From positions 866,117 to 930,116 of the forward strand of contig CALSLL010000001.1 of NCBI GenBank assembly GCA_943787185.1: DNA of 64,000 nt, in the 5' to 3' direction. The DNA comes from UBA10349 sp003485905. Its GTDB lineage: Bacteria; Pseudomonadota; Gammaproteobacteria; Arenicellales; Arenicellaceae. The position numbers and the translations under genes are program-made. Positions 36,699 through 45,287 of this stretch are shown piece by piece (within the stretch, counting starts at the first letter, position 1; every line of letters begins with the position of its first letter). The notes under the pieces are model-generated. The model saw only the letters and a program-made list of their open reading frames with translations, had not been told where the DNA came from and searched no databases.

Positions 36699-37491
36699 AC
36701 AGTGCGAAAAGCACAATAGCAAGGGCCACACGATAGAAAACAAATGGGGCCAAACCGACTCGCGTTACAAAGGCCATAAAGGTCTTAATACATAGGAAGG
36801 CGGTGATCGCCGAAACCACTACTCCGGTCGCAATTACAATCCAATCAACAGCAGTATTAGCAGATACTAATGCCGCGCCCTTCAAAAACCCGGGCAACAC
36901 GATCGCTGGCACACTGAGTAGAAAAGAAAAACGAGCGGCATCGACACGGGTCATACCCAAATATAAAGCAGCCATCATGGTCATGCCCGAGCGGGAAGAA
37001 CCTGGTACTAATGCAAAAGCCTGGGCCAACCCGATTAGCACGGCGTCTTTCCAACCAAGCTCAGTTAATATCCGATGCTTACTTTCCGCTCCCCGATCGG
37101 CCCAAGCCAAAGCAAGGCCAAAGACCAGGGTTGTGGTAGCAATAATCAATGGTGAACGAAGGTTGTTTTCTACATACGTCCCACCGAACAGTCCAAACAA
37201 ACCAACAGGAATAGTTGCCAAAACAACCCACCAGCCTAACTTTCCTTGCGGGCCCCAATGCATTCCGGACCAACCACTCAACCATGCAGGCACAATCGCT
37301 ACTAATTCGCGACGCAAATAAAACACAACCGCCACCAGCGTACCCACATGAACTGCAACGTCAAATGCCAAGCCCTGATCTTCCCATCCAAGTAAAACCG
37401 GCACTAATATTAAGTGTGCAGAACTTGAAACGGGCAGAAACTCGGTAAGCCCTTGAACCAAAGCTAAAATAATTGCCTGAAAAATATCCAC
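36691..37491 (-). CDS. uppP: Undecaprenyl-diphosphatase
   Basis: Integral membrane phosphatase that recycles undecaprenyl pyrophosphate for cell-wall and envelope glycan synthesis. 266 residues with about eight hydrophobic helices. The two BacA signature regions are present: 'LVQGLTEFLPVSSSAHLIL' (about 12-30, catalytic Glu and Ser cluster) and 'VPGSSRSGMTMMAALYLGM' (about 163-181, catalytic Arg). It stands 77 bases before folB on the same strand. Confidence 0.96.
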   Translation of the reverse strand: MDIFQAIILALVQGLTEFLPVSSSAHLILVPVLLGWEDQGLAFDVAVHVGTLVAVVFYLRRELVAIVPAWLSGWSGMHWGPQGKLGWWVVLATIPVGLFGLFGGTYVENNLRSPLIIATTTLVFGLALAWADRGAESKHRILTELGWKDAVLIGLAQAFALVPGSSRSGMTMMAALYLGMTRVDAARFSFLLSVPAIVLPGFLKGAALVSANTAVDWIVIATGVVVSAITAFLCIKTFMAFVTRVGLAPFVFYRVALAIVLFALFI

Positions 37492-37567
37492 TACGGTGAG
37501 ATGAATCGTTTATTAGATCTAAATTGTGCGGGACGCAGATAATGCAGTAAACAGCCGTTCGGATAAA

Positions 37568-37921
37568 CTAGTTTGAGCTGCGCCTTATAGAAACGGAAAC
37601 GTTTCTAGTGCCAGGTACTGCAGCCCCCTTGTTTACCGTAACTTCGGCTGTGGCAATCGAAAATTCCATCAGAATTAATGCGGCGATTGCCTCAGCAAGA
37701 GCTTCGATAAGCCTAAACGTAGATTCAATGGCTAAACCAGTCACCGCATTCACAACCGCCGCGTAGTCAATCGAGTCTCCCAAATTGTCAGATTCGCCAA
37801 CCACTGACAAATCTAGCTCTAACACCAAATCAATGGTCAACTTTTGTTTTAGTTTACGTTCCCACTCGTGGGTACCAATAACGCAACTAACTTGAATACC
37901 TTCTATACCTATTCGATCCAT
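37568..37921 (-). CDS. folB: Dihydroneopterin aldolase
   Basis: Folate pathway enzyme that cleaves dihydroneopterin. 117 residues, standard length. 'VSCVIGTHEWERKLKQKL' carries the active-site Glu, and the C-terminal 'VTVNKGAAVPGTRNVSVSI' the catalytic Lys. The folB/plsY/tsaD neighbourhood is common in gammaproteobacteria. Confidence 0.95.
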   Translation of the reverse strand: MDRIGIEGIQVSCVIGTHEWERKLKQKLTIDLVLELDLSVVGESDNLGDSIDYAAVVNAVTGLAIESTFRLIEALAEAIAALILMEFSIATAEVTVNKGAAVPGTRNVSVSIRRSSN

Positions 37922-37942
37922 TGTTACCTATGCAGCCACTTA

Positions 37943-38143
37943 CTAAATAAAATATGATTTTAACAACCGATTGTTTACCTGAACAAAACCCCGGTCTTTT
38001 ACCATCATAACCTCACCTTCAAAATAATCCCTCATTTCGTAATCTAGCCTATCCGGCTCCATGCCATTCTGCCACAAATGCATTCCGCTCAGTAATATCG
38101 AACAGGCAACTTGACCGATATGATGTTCACCCGCACACTTCAC
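37943..38143 (-). CDS. Possible small protein upstream of folB (unknown)
   Basis: A 66-residue frame with a GTG start at 38143, ending 22 bases before folB on the same strand. Sequence features: a hydrophobic 'IGQVACSILLSGMHLW' and a basic C-terminus. No family is recognised. It begins five bases from the divergent plsY start, so it would occupy plsY's promoter region. It may be a chance frame. Confidence 0.3.
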   Translation of the reverse strand: MKCAGEHHIGQVACSILLSGMHLWQNGMEPDRLDYEMRDYFEGEVMMVKDRGFVQVNNRLLKSYFI

Positions 38144-38148
38144 TTAAT

Positions 38149-38742
38149 ATGGCTTACCAATATCTTTTTCCGGTAATTGCTTACCTAATTGGTTCGATAT
38201 CTTCGGCAATAATAGTATCGAAACTGTTCCGCCTAAATGACCCACGCAAGGTTGGAAGTGGGAATGCCGGTGCGACTAATGTGCTGCGTTCCGGTAATAA
38301 ATTCGCAGCGCTGCTTACTCTAATAGGCGATGTACTTAAAGGTGCCATACCAGTATGGCTTGCGCAAACTTATGATGCTAGCTACGGCATTATTGGTCTT
38401 TGTGCGCTTGCGGCGTTGCTAGGCCATATTTTTCCGGTCTACTTTAATTTTAAGGGCGGCAAGGGAGTCGCAACATGTCTGGGTATTTTCATTGCGCTTA
38501 TGCCGCTCATGGCTGTCATAATTATTGTTATATGGCTGTTGGTCGCCGCCATTTCTCGCTATTCATCACTTGCTGCACTAATCGCAGCAGCGGCAGCAAT
38601 ACCAATGTCGTTCATCTTTTTTGATGGGATGACCTACGTTGGGGTCAGTTTTGCGCTTGTCGCTCTTCTAATGCTAAAGCATAGAGATAATATTGATCGT
38701 TTGAAAACGGGAACCGAAAGCAAAATTAGTTTTACCGACTAA
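38149..38742 (+). CDS. plsY: Glycerol-3-phosphate acyltransferase PlsY
   Basis: Membrane enzyme that moves the acyl group from acyl-phosphate to glycerol-3-phosphate, the first step of phospholipid synthesis. 197 residues with about five helices. Signature loops: 'GSISSAIIVSKLF', 'KVGSGNAGATNVLRSG' and 'FNFKGGKGVATCLG'. The ATG start gives a typical N-terminus. Its stop overlaps the convergent tsaD stop by four bases. PlsX would be encoded elsewhere. Confidence 0.96.
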   Translation: MAYQYLFPVIAYLIGSISSAIIVSKLFRLNDPRKVGSGNAGATNVLRSGNKFAALLTLIGDVLKGAIPVWLAQTYDASYGIIGLCALAALLGHIFPVYFNFKGGKGVATCLGIFIALMPLMAVIIIVIWLLVAAISRYSSLAALIAAAAAIPMSFIFFDGMTYVGVSFALVALLMLKHRDNIDRLKTGTESKISFTD

Positions 38743-39788
38743 ATTACGTGTTCCGCTACAGGTGGCGCCAATTCTTCCATCGACCAACGAGGCTTAACAT
38801 CAAATCCCTGCTTTGCCTCTGTTGCTTCATTCGCTCGCAAATATCCTGCGTATGCAATCATCGCACCGTTATCAGTACAAAATTCCATTCTCGGATAAAG
38901 TAACTTGACGCTTTGTTTTTCCGCCATCTTATTCAAATTACTTCTAAGAGCTTGGTTCGCGCCAACGCCACCCGCAATCACCAAGCGCTTGTAACCGGTC
39001 TCAACCAAAGCACGTTTACACTTGATAGTTAAAGTTTCGACTACCGCATTTTGAAAGGCTAAGGCCACATCCGCAATAGTCTGCTCGTCCAGCTGATTAG
39101 TCTCCTTCCAATCGCGTACAGTGTTTAAAGCAAATGTTTTCAATCCACTAAAGCTAAAATCGCAGCCGGGACGATCGGTCATTGGGCGTGGAAATTTGTA
39201 CCGAGCTGCTGACCCTTGCTTAGCCAGTTGCTCGAGAATAGGTCCTCCTGGGTACCCTAGACCCATCATCTTGGCTGTTTTATCAAAGGCCTCGCCAACC
39301 GCATCGTCCAATGTTTTCCCAAGTATCCGGTAATCCCCGACTCCTTTTACATCGACTAATTGGGTATGCCCGCCAGAAACTAAGAGCGCAACAAATGGAA
39401 ATTCGGCTCCATCAATATCCCCATCCAAAAGCGCCGCCAGTAGGTGACCCTCCATATGATGAATCCCTAACGCAGGTATATTCCAACCGAACGCCAAACT
39501 TCGCGCTACCGCTGCCCCGGCTAATAATGCGCCTGCTAAACCTGGCCCACGTGTATATGCAACCATCCCAACATCACTACCCTGAATGTCGGCCTCGGCT
39601 AACACCGCGTCAACCAGGGGGATTACTTTACGCGTATGATCGCGAGCCGCGAGCTCTGGCACCACTCCGCCATACAATCGGTGCGTATCAACCTGAGAGA
39701 ACAACGTATGCGCCAACAATCCATTTTCAGCGCAATATAATGCGATTCCGGTGTCATCGCAGGAAGTTTCTATACCTAAAACAATCAT
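38739..39788 (-). CDS. tsaD: tRNA N6-threonylcarbamoyladenosine transferase TsaD
   Basis: Transfers the threonylcarbamoyl group to A37 of ANN-decoding tRNAs. About 349 residues from ATG 39788 ('MIVLGIETSCDDTGIALY'), which is the family start; the ATG at 39797 and a TTG at 39806 are in frame but less typical. Metal-binding histidines in 'GIHHMEGHLLAALLD', nucleotide loop 'VALLVSGGHTQLV', 'GVGANQALRSNLNKM' and 'CTDNGAMIAYAG'. Divergent from rpsU, the usual gammaproteobacterial arrangement. Confidence 0.96.
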   Translation of the reverse strand: MIVLGIETSCDDTGIALYCAENGLLAHTLFSQVDTHRLYGGVVPELAARDHTRKVIPLVDAVLAEADIQGSDVGMVAYTRGPGLAGALLAGAAVARSLAFGWNIPALGIHHMEGHLLAALLDGDIDGAEFPFVALLVSGGHTQLVDVKGVGDYRILGKTLDDAVGEAFDKTAKMMGLGYPGGPILEQLAKQGSAARYKFPRPMTDRPGCDFSFSGLKTFALNTVRDWKETNQLDEQTIADVALAFQNAVVETLTIKCKRALVETGYKRLVIAGGVGANQALRSNLNKMAEKQSVKLLYPRMEFCTDNGAMIAYAGYLRANEATEAKQGFDVKPRWSMEELAPPVAEHVI

Positions 39789-39848
39789 GCGGCGCATTCT
39801 GCGCAACTAAGCCATGAAAAACAAGTTAAGGAAAACAGATGATAGGAG

Positions 39849-39877
39849 TATACAAATGGCGGGTTTCGCATTAGAAT
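39849..39877 (+). promoter_or_regulatory. Candidate sigma-70 promoter of rpsU
   Basis: TATACA (39849-39854) and TAGAAT (39872-39877) separated by 17 bases, a fair match to -35 and -10 boxes. It would start transcription near 39884, placing the palindrome at 39888 in the transcript leader. Predicted by eye only. Confidence 0.4.
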
Positions 39878-39887
39878 CGCGCCTCCT

Positions 39888-39906
39888 TTTCGACCAGTGG
39901 TCGAAA
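39888..39906. promoter_or_regulatory. 19-nt perfect palindrome in the rpsU leader
   Basis: TTTCGACCAGTGGTCGAAA: two 9-base arms around a single G, ending 22 bases before the rpsU ATG. It does not match the LexA box (CTGT-N8-ACAG) known upstream of rpsU in enteric bacteria. It could be a repressor operator or an RNA hairpin close to the ribosome-binding site. Confidence 0.55.
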
Positions 39907-39928
39907 TTAACTGAATTCTGAGTTTGTT

Positions 39929-40144
39929 ATGCCACAAGTAAAAGTTCGACAAGACGAGCCTTTTGACGTGATTTTACGTCGCTTTCGTCGTGCCTGCGAG
40001 CGAGCAGGTGTCTTTAGCGAAATGCGCTCACGTGAGCACTATGAAAAGCCTACCGCAGTTCGTAAACGTAAAACTGCCGCGGCTAAAAAGCGCGAAGCCA
40101 AGCGCATGTCTCGCCAAAGAGTGCGAGTTCAACGTCTGTACTAA
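39929..40144 (+). CDS. rpsU: 30S ribosomal protein bS21
   Basis: A 71-residue basic protein of the small subunit, needed for initiation near the 3' end of 16S rRNA. 'MPQVKVRQDEPFDVILRRF' and the Arg/Lys-rich C-terminus 'KREAKRMSRQRVRVQRLY' are standard. First gene of the macromolecular-synthesis block rpsU, yqeY, dnaG, rpoD. Confidence 0.97.
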   Translation: MPQVKVRQDEPFDVILRRFRRACERAGVFSEMRSREHYEKPTAVRKRKTAAAKKREAKRMSRQRVRVQRLY

Positions 40145-40220
40145 AAGGGTTTTTGTACTCGCACCACTAACGTCTGGTTCGCTGGATGTTGATTTAGGTA
40201 AGTACTAAAAAGTCTGCTAG

Positions 40221-40244
40221 CGGCTCGCCTTGGCGGGCCGTTTG
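40221..40244 (+). terminator. Hairpin after rpsU (possible attenuating terminator)
   Basis: CGGCTCGCC / GGCGGGCCG stem with one G-T pair and a 2-base apex, followed by TTTG. The weak T tail suggests partial termination, which would fit higher rpsU than dnaG expression. Confidence 0.5.
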
Positions 40245-40317
40245 TCGTATAGCCCTGACATTAGGGTCACCCAAATTTAAGCTGTAGAATTCAACGAATG
40301 GAAACAGGCCAAATATT

Positions 40318-40764
40318 ATGTCATTAAAAGAGAAACTTTCCGCCGACATGAAAACTGCCATGCGTTCAAAGGATAAAGCACGTTTGGAGACTATACGTAT
40401 GATCCGTGCAGCTATTCAACGTAAGGAAGTAGACGATCGAGTAGAACTCGATGAGCCCGCTGTACTGGTTGTTATCCAAAAAATGGTTAAGCAAGTACAG
40501 GACTCGATCCAGCAGTTCACCGACGGTAATCGAATTGATTTGGTTGAGAAAGAACAAGTTGGACTTAAAGTACTGCAAGGTTATCTGCCAGAGCCACTTT
40601 CTGACGACGAGCTACACACCATTATTACGGACGCGATAACCAAAACTGGTGCCACTGAAATGCGTGACATGGGAAAGGTTATGGGTATCGTTAAGGCTGC
40701 AGCAGATGGACGAGCAGATATGGGAGCGGTTAGCGGTAAAATAAAAGCGCTACTCGCAGGATAA
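40318..40764 (+). CDS. GatB/YqeY domain protein
   Basis: A 148-residue cytosolic protein. N-terminal 'SLKEKLSADMKTAMRSKDKARLETIRMIRAAIQ' over residues 2-34, then 'MVKQVQDSIQQFTDGNRIDL', 'VLQGYLPEPLSDDEL' and 'MGKVMGIVKAAADGRADMGAVSG' (split here over about 121-143). The YqeY domain resembles the tRNA-binding tail of GatB, and a role in tRNA amidation or translation is suggested but not established. It is widely found between rpsU and dnaG, as here. Confidence 0.93.
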   Translation: MSLKEKLSADMKTAMRSKDKARLETIRMIRAAIQRKEVDDRVELDEPAVLVVIQKMVKQVQDSIQQFTDGNRIDLVEKEQVGLKVLQGYLPEPLSDDELHTIITDAITKTGATEMRDMGKVMGIVKAAADGRADMGAVSGKIKALLAG

Positions 40765-40767
40765 ACT

Positions 40768-40788
40768 AAAGGCCTCAACGGCCTTTTA
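40768..40788 (+). terminator. Rho-independent terminator after yqeY
   Basis: Stem AAAGGCC / GGCCTTT with a 5-base loop and a short T tail, four bases after the yqeY stop. It implies that dnaG has a further promoter or depends on readthrough. Confidence 0.6.
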
Positions 40789-40874
40789 ATAAGTTAAGCA
40801 GTTTAATCCGCTTTTCGTCAATCAAAGTACAGTTTAGCAACTCGTTTCCTGCACAGCTCTAGTAAGATAAGCAT

Positions 40875-42614
40875 ATGGCTGGACGAATCCCACAATCATT
40901 TATTGATGACCTGATATCCAGGGTAGATATAGTTGATTTGATCGATGGTTTTGTACCACTCAAAAAAGCAGGCAAGGATTATAAAGCTTGTTGTCCATTT
41001 CATGGTGAAAAGACACCCTCGTTTACAGTAAGCCAAGACAAACAGTTCTACCATTGTTTTGGATGCGGAGTACATGGTACGGCTATCGGGTTTCTGATCG
41101 AGTACGATCAACTTTCTTTTGTTGAGGCTGTGGAGCAACTCGCGAATAAATGCGGGCTTAGTATTCCAACTGATAGCTTTTCTCCCAGTAAATCAGTTGC
41201 TCAAGAGGGTCCGGATCTATATGGATTGCTGGAAAAAGCCAGTCACTATTATCAACAACAGCTAAAATCTCACCCTGACGCCAAACCTGCCGTCGAGTAT
41301 TTGAAAAATCGAGGCTTGAGCGGCGAAATTGCCAAACGGTTTGGCATGGGATTTGTGCCCGATGGTTGGGATAACCTCATGAAGCAGTTTGAAGATAGTG
41401 AGAAAATGAAAGACGCGCTACTTACCGCCGGGTTGCTAAGCAAAAATGACAAGGGAAGGATCTATGATCGCTTTCGTGACCGTATAATGTTCCCAATACA
41501 GGATTATCGTGGCCGTATAGTTGGATTTGGCGGCCGTATCACAGATAAAGGTGAACCCAAATACCTTAATTCACCCGAAACTCCGGTGTTTCACAAAGGT
41601 TCTGAGCTATATGGGCTTTATCTTGCACGCAATTCGATTCGCGATATCGGCCGTTCCCTAGTAGTCGAGGGATATATGGATGTTGTTGCCTTGGCACAGA
41701 ATGGTATCGACTATTCTGTCGCCACCCTCGGCACGGCTACCAGCAAGGCTCACTTGGACAGACTATTTCGGCATGCTCCAGAAATCGTATTTTGCTTTGA
41801 TGGTGATCGTGCAGGTAAGGAAGCTGCATGGCGAGCATTAGAAACAACCTTACCCTCAATGCAAGATGGCCGCCAAGCCAGCTTTATGTTTCTTCCAGAC
41901 GGTGAAGATCCTGACTCGCTTGTACGCGCTTTGGGTAAAGAAGAGTTCACCAAATTGATTGATACGGCCAAGCCGCTTCCAGAGTACATGATCGACTCGC
42001 TATCGGCACAGGCAGATCTTAGTAGAATGGACGGTTCTGCCCGACTAGCTAAGCTTGCCAAACCGCTATTAGAGAAACTTCCGAATGGCATTTTGCATCA
42101 GCTAATTAAACAAAGAGTAGAGCAGCTGGTTGGCGCACAACTTTCGGTTACCACCGCTCCCCAATCTGGACGTTCGCCAACGCGCAAGGGAATCAGTCGG
42201 GGAACCGATCAACAAGGAAAAACAGCCATTCAACAAGCCATCGGCTATCTGTTACAACACCCCGAGCTTGGGACCAGGGTGCTAAATCTGGAATCATTGC
42301 AAAGTTCGGGACAACCAGGGTTCAGCATGCTTGCTGACATCGCCGAAAGTATCCAGCTTTCTCCAGCACCCAATACTGCGGCTTTATTAGAAAGGTTTCG
42401 GGATAGAAAAGAGTTCTCTAGACTTGAAAGTTTGGCTAGTTGGGACCACATATTAGACACTGAGGCAGCGGCGGATGCTTTTGATGCCTTGTTGCTTGTT
42501 CTCAATAACGAAATTCAAACGGCTAGACTTAACCAACTTCTTGAAAAATCGAATGAAAGTCGTACGGCAGAAGAACGAGAAGAGATAAAATTACTGTTGC
42601 AACGAAAAAGTTAA
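40875..42614 (+). CDS. dnaG: DNA primase
   Basis: Synthesises RNA primers at the replication fork. 579 residues. CHC2 zinc finger at about 37-68 ('CCPFHGEKTPSFTVS' and 'YHCFGCGVHG'), catalytic core with 'RFRDRIMFPIQDYRGRIVGF', TOPRIM segment 'SLVVEGYMDVVALAQNG' and 'IVFCFDGDRAGKEAAWRAL', then a C-terminal helicase-binding domain that varies between species. Length is typical for gammaproteobacteria. Confidence 0.97.
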   Translation: MAGRIPQSFIDDLISRVDIVDLIDGFVPLKKAGKDYKACCPFHGEKTPSFTVSQDKQFYHCFGCGVHGTAIGFLIEYDQLSFVEAVEQLANKCGLSIPTDSFSPSKSVAQEGPDLYGLLEKASHYYQQQLKSHPDAKPAVEYLKNRGLSGEIAKRFGMGFVPDGWDNLMKQFEDSEKMKDALLTAGLLSKNDKGRIYDRFRDRIMFPIQDYRGRIVGFGGRITDKGEPKYLNSPETPVFHKGSELYGLYLARNSIRDIGRSLVVEGYMDVVALAQNGIDYSVATLGTATSKAHLDRLFRHAPEIVFCFDGDRAGKEAAWRALETTLPSMQDGRQASFMFLPDGEDPDSLVRALGKEEFTKLIDTAKPLPEYMIDSLSAQADLSRMDGSARLAKLAKPLLEKLPNGILHQLIKQRVEQLVGAQLSVTTAPQSGRSPTRKGISRGTDQQGKTAIQQAIGYLLQHPELGTRVLNLESLQSSGQPGFSMLADIAESIQLSPAPNTAALLERFRDRKEFSRLESLASWDHILDTEAAADAFDALLLVLNNEIQTARLNQLLEKSNESRTAEEREEIKLLLQRKS

Positions 42615-42690
42615 ATCTAACGAAATTTCGTGCTTATCCAACCACCTTGCCGTAGAATAGTAAGGTTAATGCGCTGCAAAAAGAAGATAT

Positions 42691-44523
42691 ATGACTGCCA
42701 TTGACGAAAAGACCAAACAATCGCAACTCAAGCGATTGATATTAAAGGGTAAAGAACAAGGTTTCCTCACTTACGCTGAGATCAACGATCACCTCCCAGA
42801 TGAGATGAACGACACCGACCAAATAGAGGTCGTTGTGAATATGATCAATGATATGGGCATCGAGGTCTCCGACAAGGTGCCAGATGCGGATTCACTCCTG
42901 CTAAAAGCCGAAGGTGCCTCAGAGGGCAGCGACGATGTTGATACCGAGGCCGCTCTTACCTCCGCGGTAGAAAGTGAATTTGGCCGAACCACCGATCCCG
43001 TGCGCATGTACATGCGTGAAATGGGCACAGTGGACCTATTAACCCGGCTTGACGAGATAAATCTTGCACAGCGAATTGAAGACGGAATTCGCCAGTGCAC
43101 TAAAGCAGTTGCCGCTTGCCCTTCTACTATTCAGAATATTCTCGACCGATTTGAAAAAATCAAAAAGGAAGAGATGCGGTTGACTGATTTGTTAGTTGCG
43201 TTTATTGATCCTAACGCCGAGATCGACCCTAATCCTCCATCTGCTGCCAACGCCGCTGACAAGAAGGAAAAGGAGGAAGAAGAGGAAGAAGAAATCGATA
43301 CAGGCCCTGATATAGGTGAAGCGATGGATCGTTACAAAACGATTAAACGCTTACATAATCGACACCTCAAATCGTTGGATAAAAAAGGTTACGGCCACGC
43401 AGCCACCCGAAAAATCCAAAACGAAATTATTGACCAACTTATGGAGATTAAGTTTACTCCAAAGATCGTTGATCGGTTGTGGGATGATATTCGTGATCTC
43501 GTTGAAGAAGTCAGAACCCATGAAAAAGCAATTATGGATATGGCTGTACGCGATGCGCGAATTTCACGGCGCGACTTCATAAAGATTTTTCAGGAATCAG
43601 AAACCAATACACAGCTTTATGAGCAGTTAGTTAAAGCCGCGGACAACGACAAAGCCAAGCAAGTGCTTGAAGATTTTCGCCCCGAATTCAAAGTGATTCA
43701 ACGTAAATTACTGGCGCTAGAAGAAGCCATGGGCATTCCGATTGTGGAACTAAAGGACATCAACCGACGCATGTCGATTGGCGAGGCCAAGGCTCGTCGA
43801 GCGAAAAAAGAAATGGTCGAGGCCAATCTTCGGCTAGTGATTTCTATTGCAAAGAAATATACCAATCGTGGCCTGCAGTTCTTGGACTTGATTCAGGAAG
43901 GCAATATCGGGCTGATGAAAGCGGTTGATAAGTTTGAGTACCGACGTGGCTATAAGTTTTCTACGTACGCCACTTGGTGGATTCGACAAGCCATCACCCG
44001 CTCAATAGCGGATCAGGCCAGAACCATCCGTATTCCAGTTCATATGATTGAAACAATCAACAAACTAAACCGAATTTCTCGCCAAATCCTTCAAGAGCAA
44101 GGACGCGAAGCGTTGCCAGAAGAATTGGCAGAACGTATGGATATGCCTGAGGATAAGATCCGCAAGGTACTAAAAATCGCCAAAGAACCAATCTCGATGG
44201 AAACACCAATCGGTGATGACGAAGATTCGCATTTAGGTGATTTTATTCAGGACAAGAATGTTGAAATGCCTCTAGAAGCAGCAACCACTAGCGGGTTAAC
44301 CGGAGCAACGACTGACATACTTGAATCACTAACACCGCGTGAAGCAAAAGTATTACGGATGCGATTTGGCATCGGCATGAATACAGACCATACACTCGAA
44401 GAGGTGGGCAAACAGTTTGATGTCACGCGAGAGCGCATACGGCAGATTGAAGCGAAAGCCCTACGCAAGCTCCGACACCCCACTAGATCTGAACATCTTA
44501 AGAGTTTTCTCGAACAAACCTAG
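42691..44523 (+). CDS. rpoD: RNA polymerase primary sigma factor (sigma-70)
   Basis: Housekeeping sigma factor, 610 residues. Region 1.1 ('LKRLILKGKEQGFLTYAEIN'), region 1.2 ('DPVRMYMREMGTVDLL'), the non-conserved acidic insert with a Glu-rich run (about 191-201), region 2 ('QFLDLIQEGNIGLMKAVDKF', 'YKFSTYATWWIRQAITRSIA'), region 3 and region 4.2 ('LEEVGKQFDVTRERIRQIEA') are all present. Last gene of the block. A long inverted repeat follows the stop. Confidence 0.98.
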   Translation: MTAIDEKTKQSQLKRLILKGKEQGFLTYAEINDHLPDEMNDTDQIEVVVNMINDMGIEVSDKVPDADSLLLKAEGASEGSDDVDTEAALTSAVESEFGRTTDPVRMYMREMGTVDLLTRLDEINLAQRIEDGIRQCTKAVAACPSTIQNILDRFEKIKKEEMRLTDLLVAFIDPNAEIDPNPPSAANAADKKEKEEEEEEEIDTGPDIGEAMDRYKTIKRLHNRHLKSLDKKGYGHAATRKIQNEIIDQLMEIKFTPKIVDRLWDDIRDLVEEVRTHEKAIMDMAVRDARISRRDFIKIFQESETNTQLYEQLVKAADNDKAKQVLEDFRPEFKVIQRKLLALEEAMGIPIVELKDINRRMSIGEAKARRAKKEMVEANLRLVISIAKKYTNRGLQFLDLIQEGNIGLMKAVDKFEYRRGYKFSTYATWWIRQAITRSIADQARTIRIPVHMIETINKLNRISRQILQEQGREALPEELAERMDMPEDKIRKVLKIAKEPISMETPIGDDEDSHLGDFIQDKNVEMPLEAATTSGLTGATTDILESLTPREAKVLRMRFGIGMNTDHTLEEVGKQFDVTRERIRQIEAKALRKLRHPTRSEHLKSFLEQT

Positions 44524-44535
44524 AAACAAACTTCT

Positions 44536-44573
44536 CTCCGATCACCACCTGGGTGGTGATCGGAGGGCGTTTC
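44536..44573 (+). terminator. Long inverted repeat after rpoD, terminator candidate
   Basis: Fourteen-base perfect arms CTCCGATCACCACC (44536-44549) and GGTGGTGATCGGAG (44552-44565) with almost no loop, so the apex pairs must open. It is followed by GGCGTTTCTT rather than a pure T run. Likely the end of the operon. Confidence 0.65.
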
Positions 44574-44637
44574 TTCAGCGCCCCGAGCTTGATTGCGTTA
44601 ACGCGACAAATTCCCGCCCGGCTTAGTTAATTGTGAA

Positions 44638-45246
44638 CTAATTTGCAGTACGTCTGACAGGGTTAACAGGGAACGTCCGTTCGGCTGTCGCCTCTTCAGG
44701 GCCACTCCATTCCGCCCGCAATTCCCATAATTGACGCTCATTTATTGCGCTGTCACATGCCTCGAAACTGATATCCCGCATTATATGGATAGGATTTCCG
44801 CCTCCTCCTGGTAATACAACCGAGCCAGCCGTTAAGCATAGCTCTGGTGTCATTTCCGGAATAATCTGCCCGCTATCGTTCATCGCGATATCTTGTGTTT
44901 CACGGCCATCACAGGTCTCAATCGAAACAAATGAGCCTTCATTGGGCTCAAATAAGGTCATACACTTATCATTGAATGCAACCATTCTGAATTCGTTCTG
45001 ATCCTTAATATTCTCCATCATAAAGGCTTGATCCTTTGTCGGGCCTTTACCAATATAGGTATAGCAAGTATGTCCGTGTACGCCACCGATAGGCGCGCCA
45101 TTATTTTGCCCACCTCGCAAATCGAGACACCAGCCCCGATCTTCATCAATAGGAGCCTTTAGTTTTACTTCAACGGAAGTCTGGGCACTTGCGCCTACTG
45201 TAAAAAATAAAAGTAAACCGCCAGCAAGTATTTGTAGTCGTTTCAT
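44638..45246 (-). CDS. Exported ricin-B-like lectin domain protein
   Basis: A 202-residue protein with a signal peptide ending 'TVGASAQTS'. The mature part is one lectin-like domain with paired cysteines: 'GWCLDLRGGQNNGAPIGG', 'HTCYTYIG', 'DKCMTLFEPNEGSFVSIETC', 'ELCLTAGSVVLPGGGG' and 'FEACDSAINERQLWEL'. It matches the N-terminal half of the esterase at 8959 in cysteine order and in the closing 'ERQ-W' motif. Ligand unknown. It is 41 bases downstream of the cytochrome gene at 45288 on the same strand, so possibly co-transcribed. Confidence 0.8.
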   Translation of the reverse strand: MKRLQILAGGLLLFFTVGASAQTSVEVKLKAPIDEDRGWCLDLRGGQNNGAPIGGVHGHTCYTYIGKGPTKDQAFMMENIKDQNEFRMVAFNDKCMTLFEPNEGSFVSIETCDGRETQDIAMNDSGQIIPEMTPELCLTAGSVVLPGGGGNPIHIMRDISFEACDSAINERQLWELRAEWSGPEEATAERTFPVNPVRRTAN

Positions 45247-45287
45247 ATTCTCTTAACCTTTTTGTGTAATTTCTACTTGGAATTGAT

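Noticed and set aside
36803..37321. 172-codon plus-strand ORF
   Set aside because: Antisense shadow of uppP, whose motifs are intact on the other strand.
39311..39817. 168-codon plus-strand ORF
   Set aside because: Antisense shadow of tsaD; composition is typical of a complementary frame.
39888..39906. LexA box upstream of rpsU
   Set aside because: The palindrome lacks CTGT-N8-ACAG; only its location resembles the enteric case.
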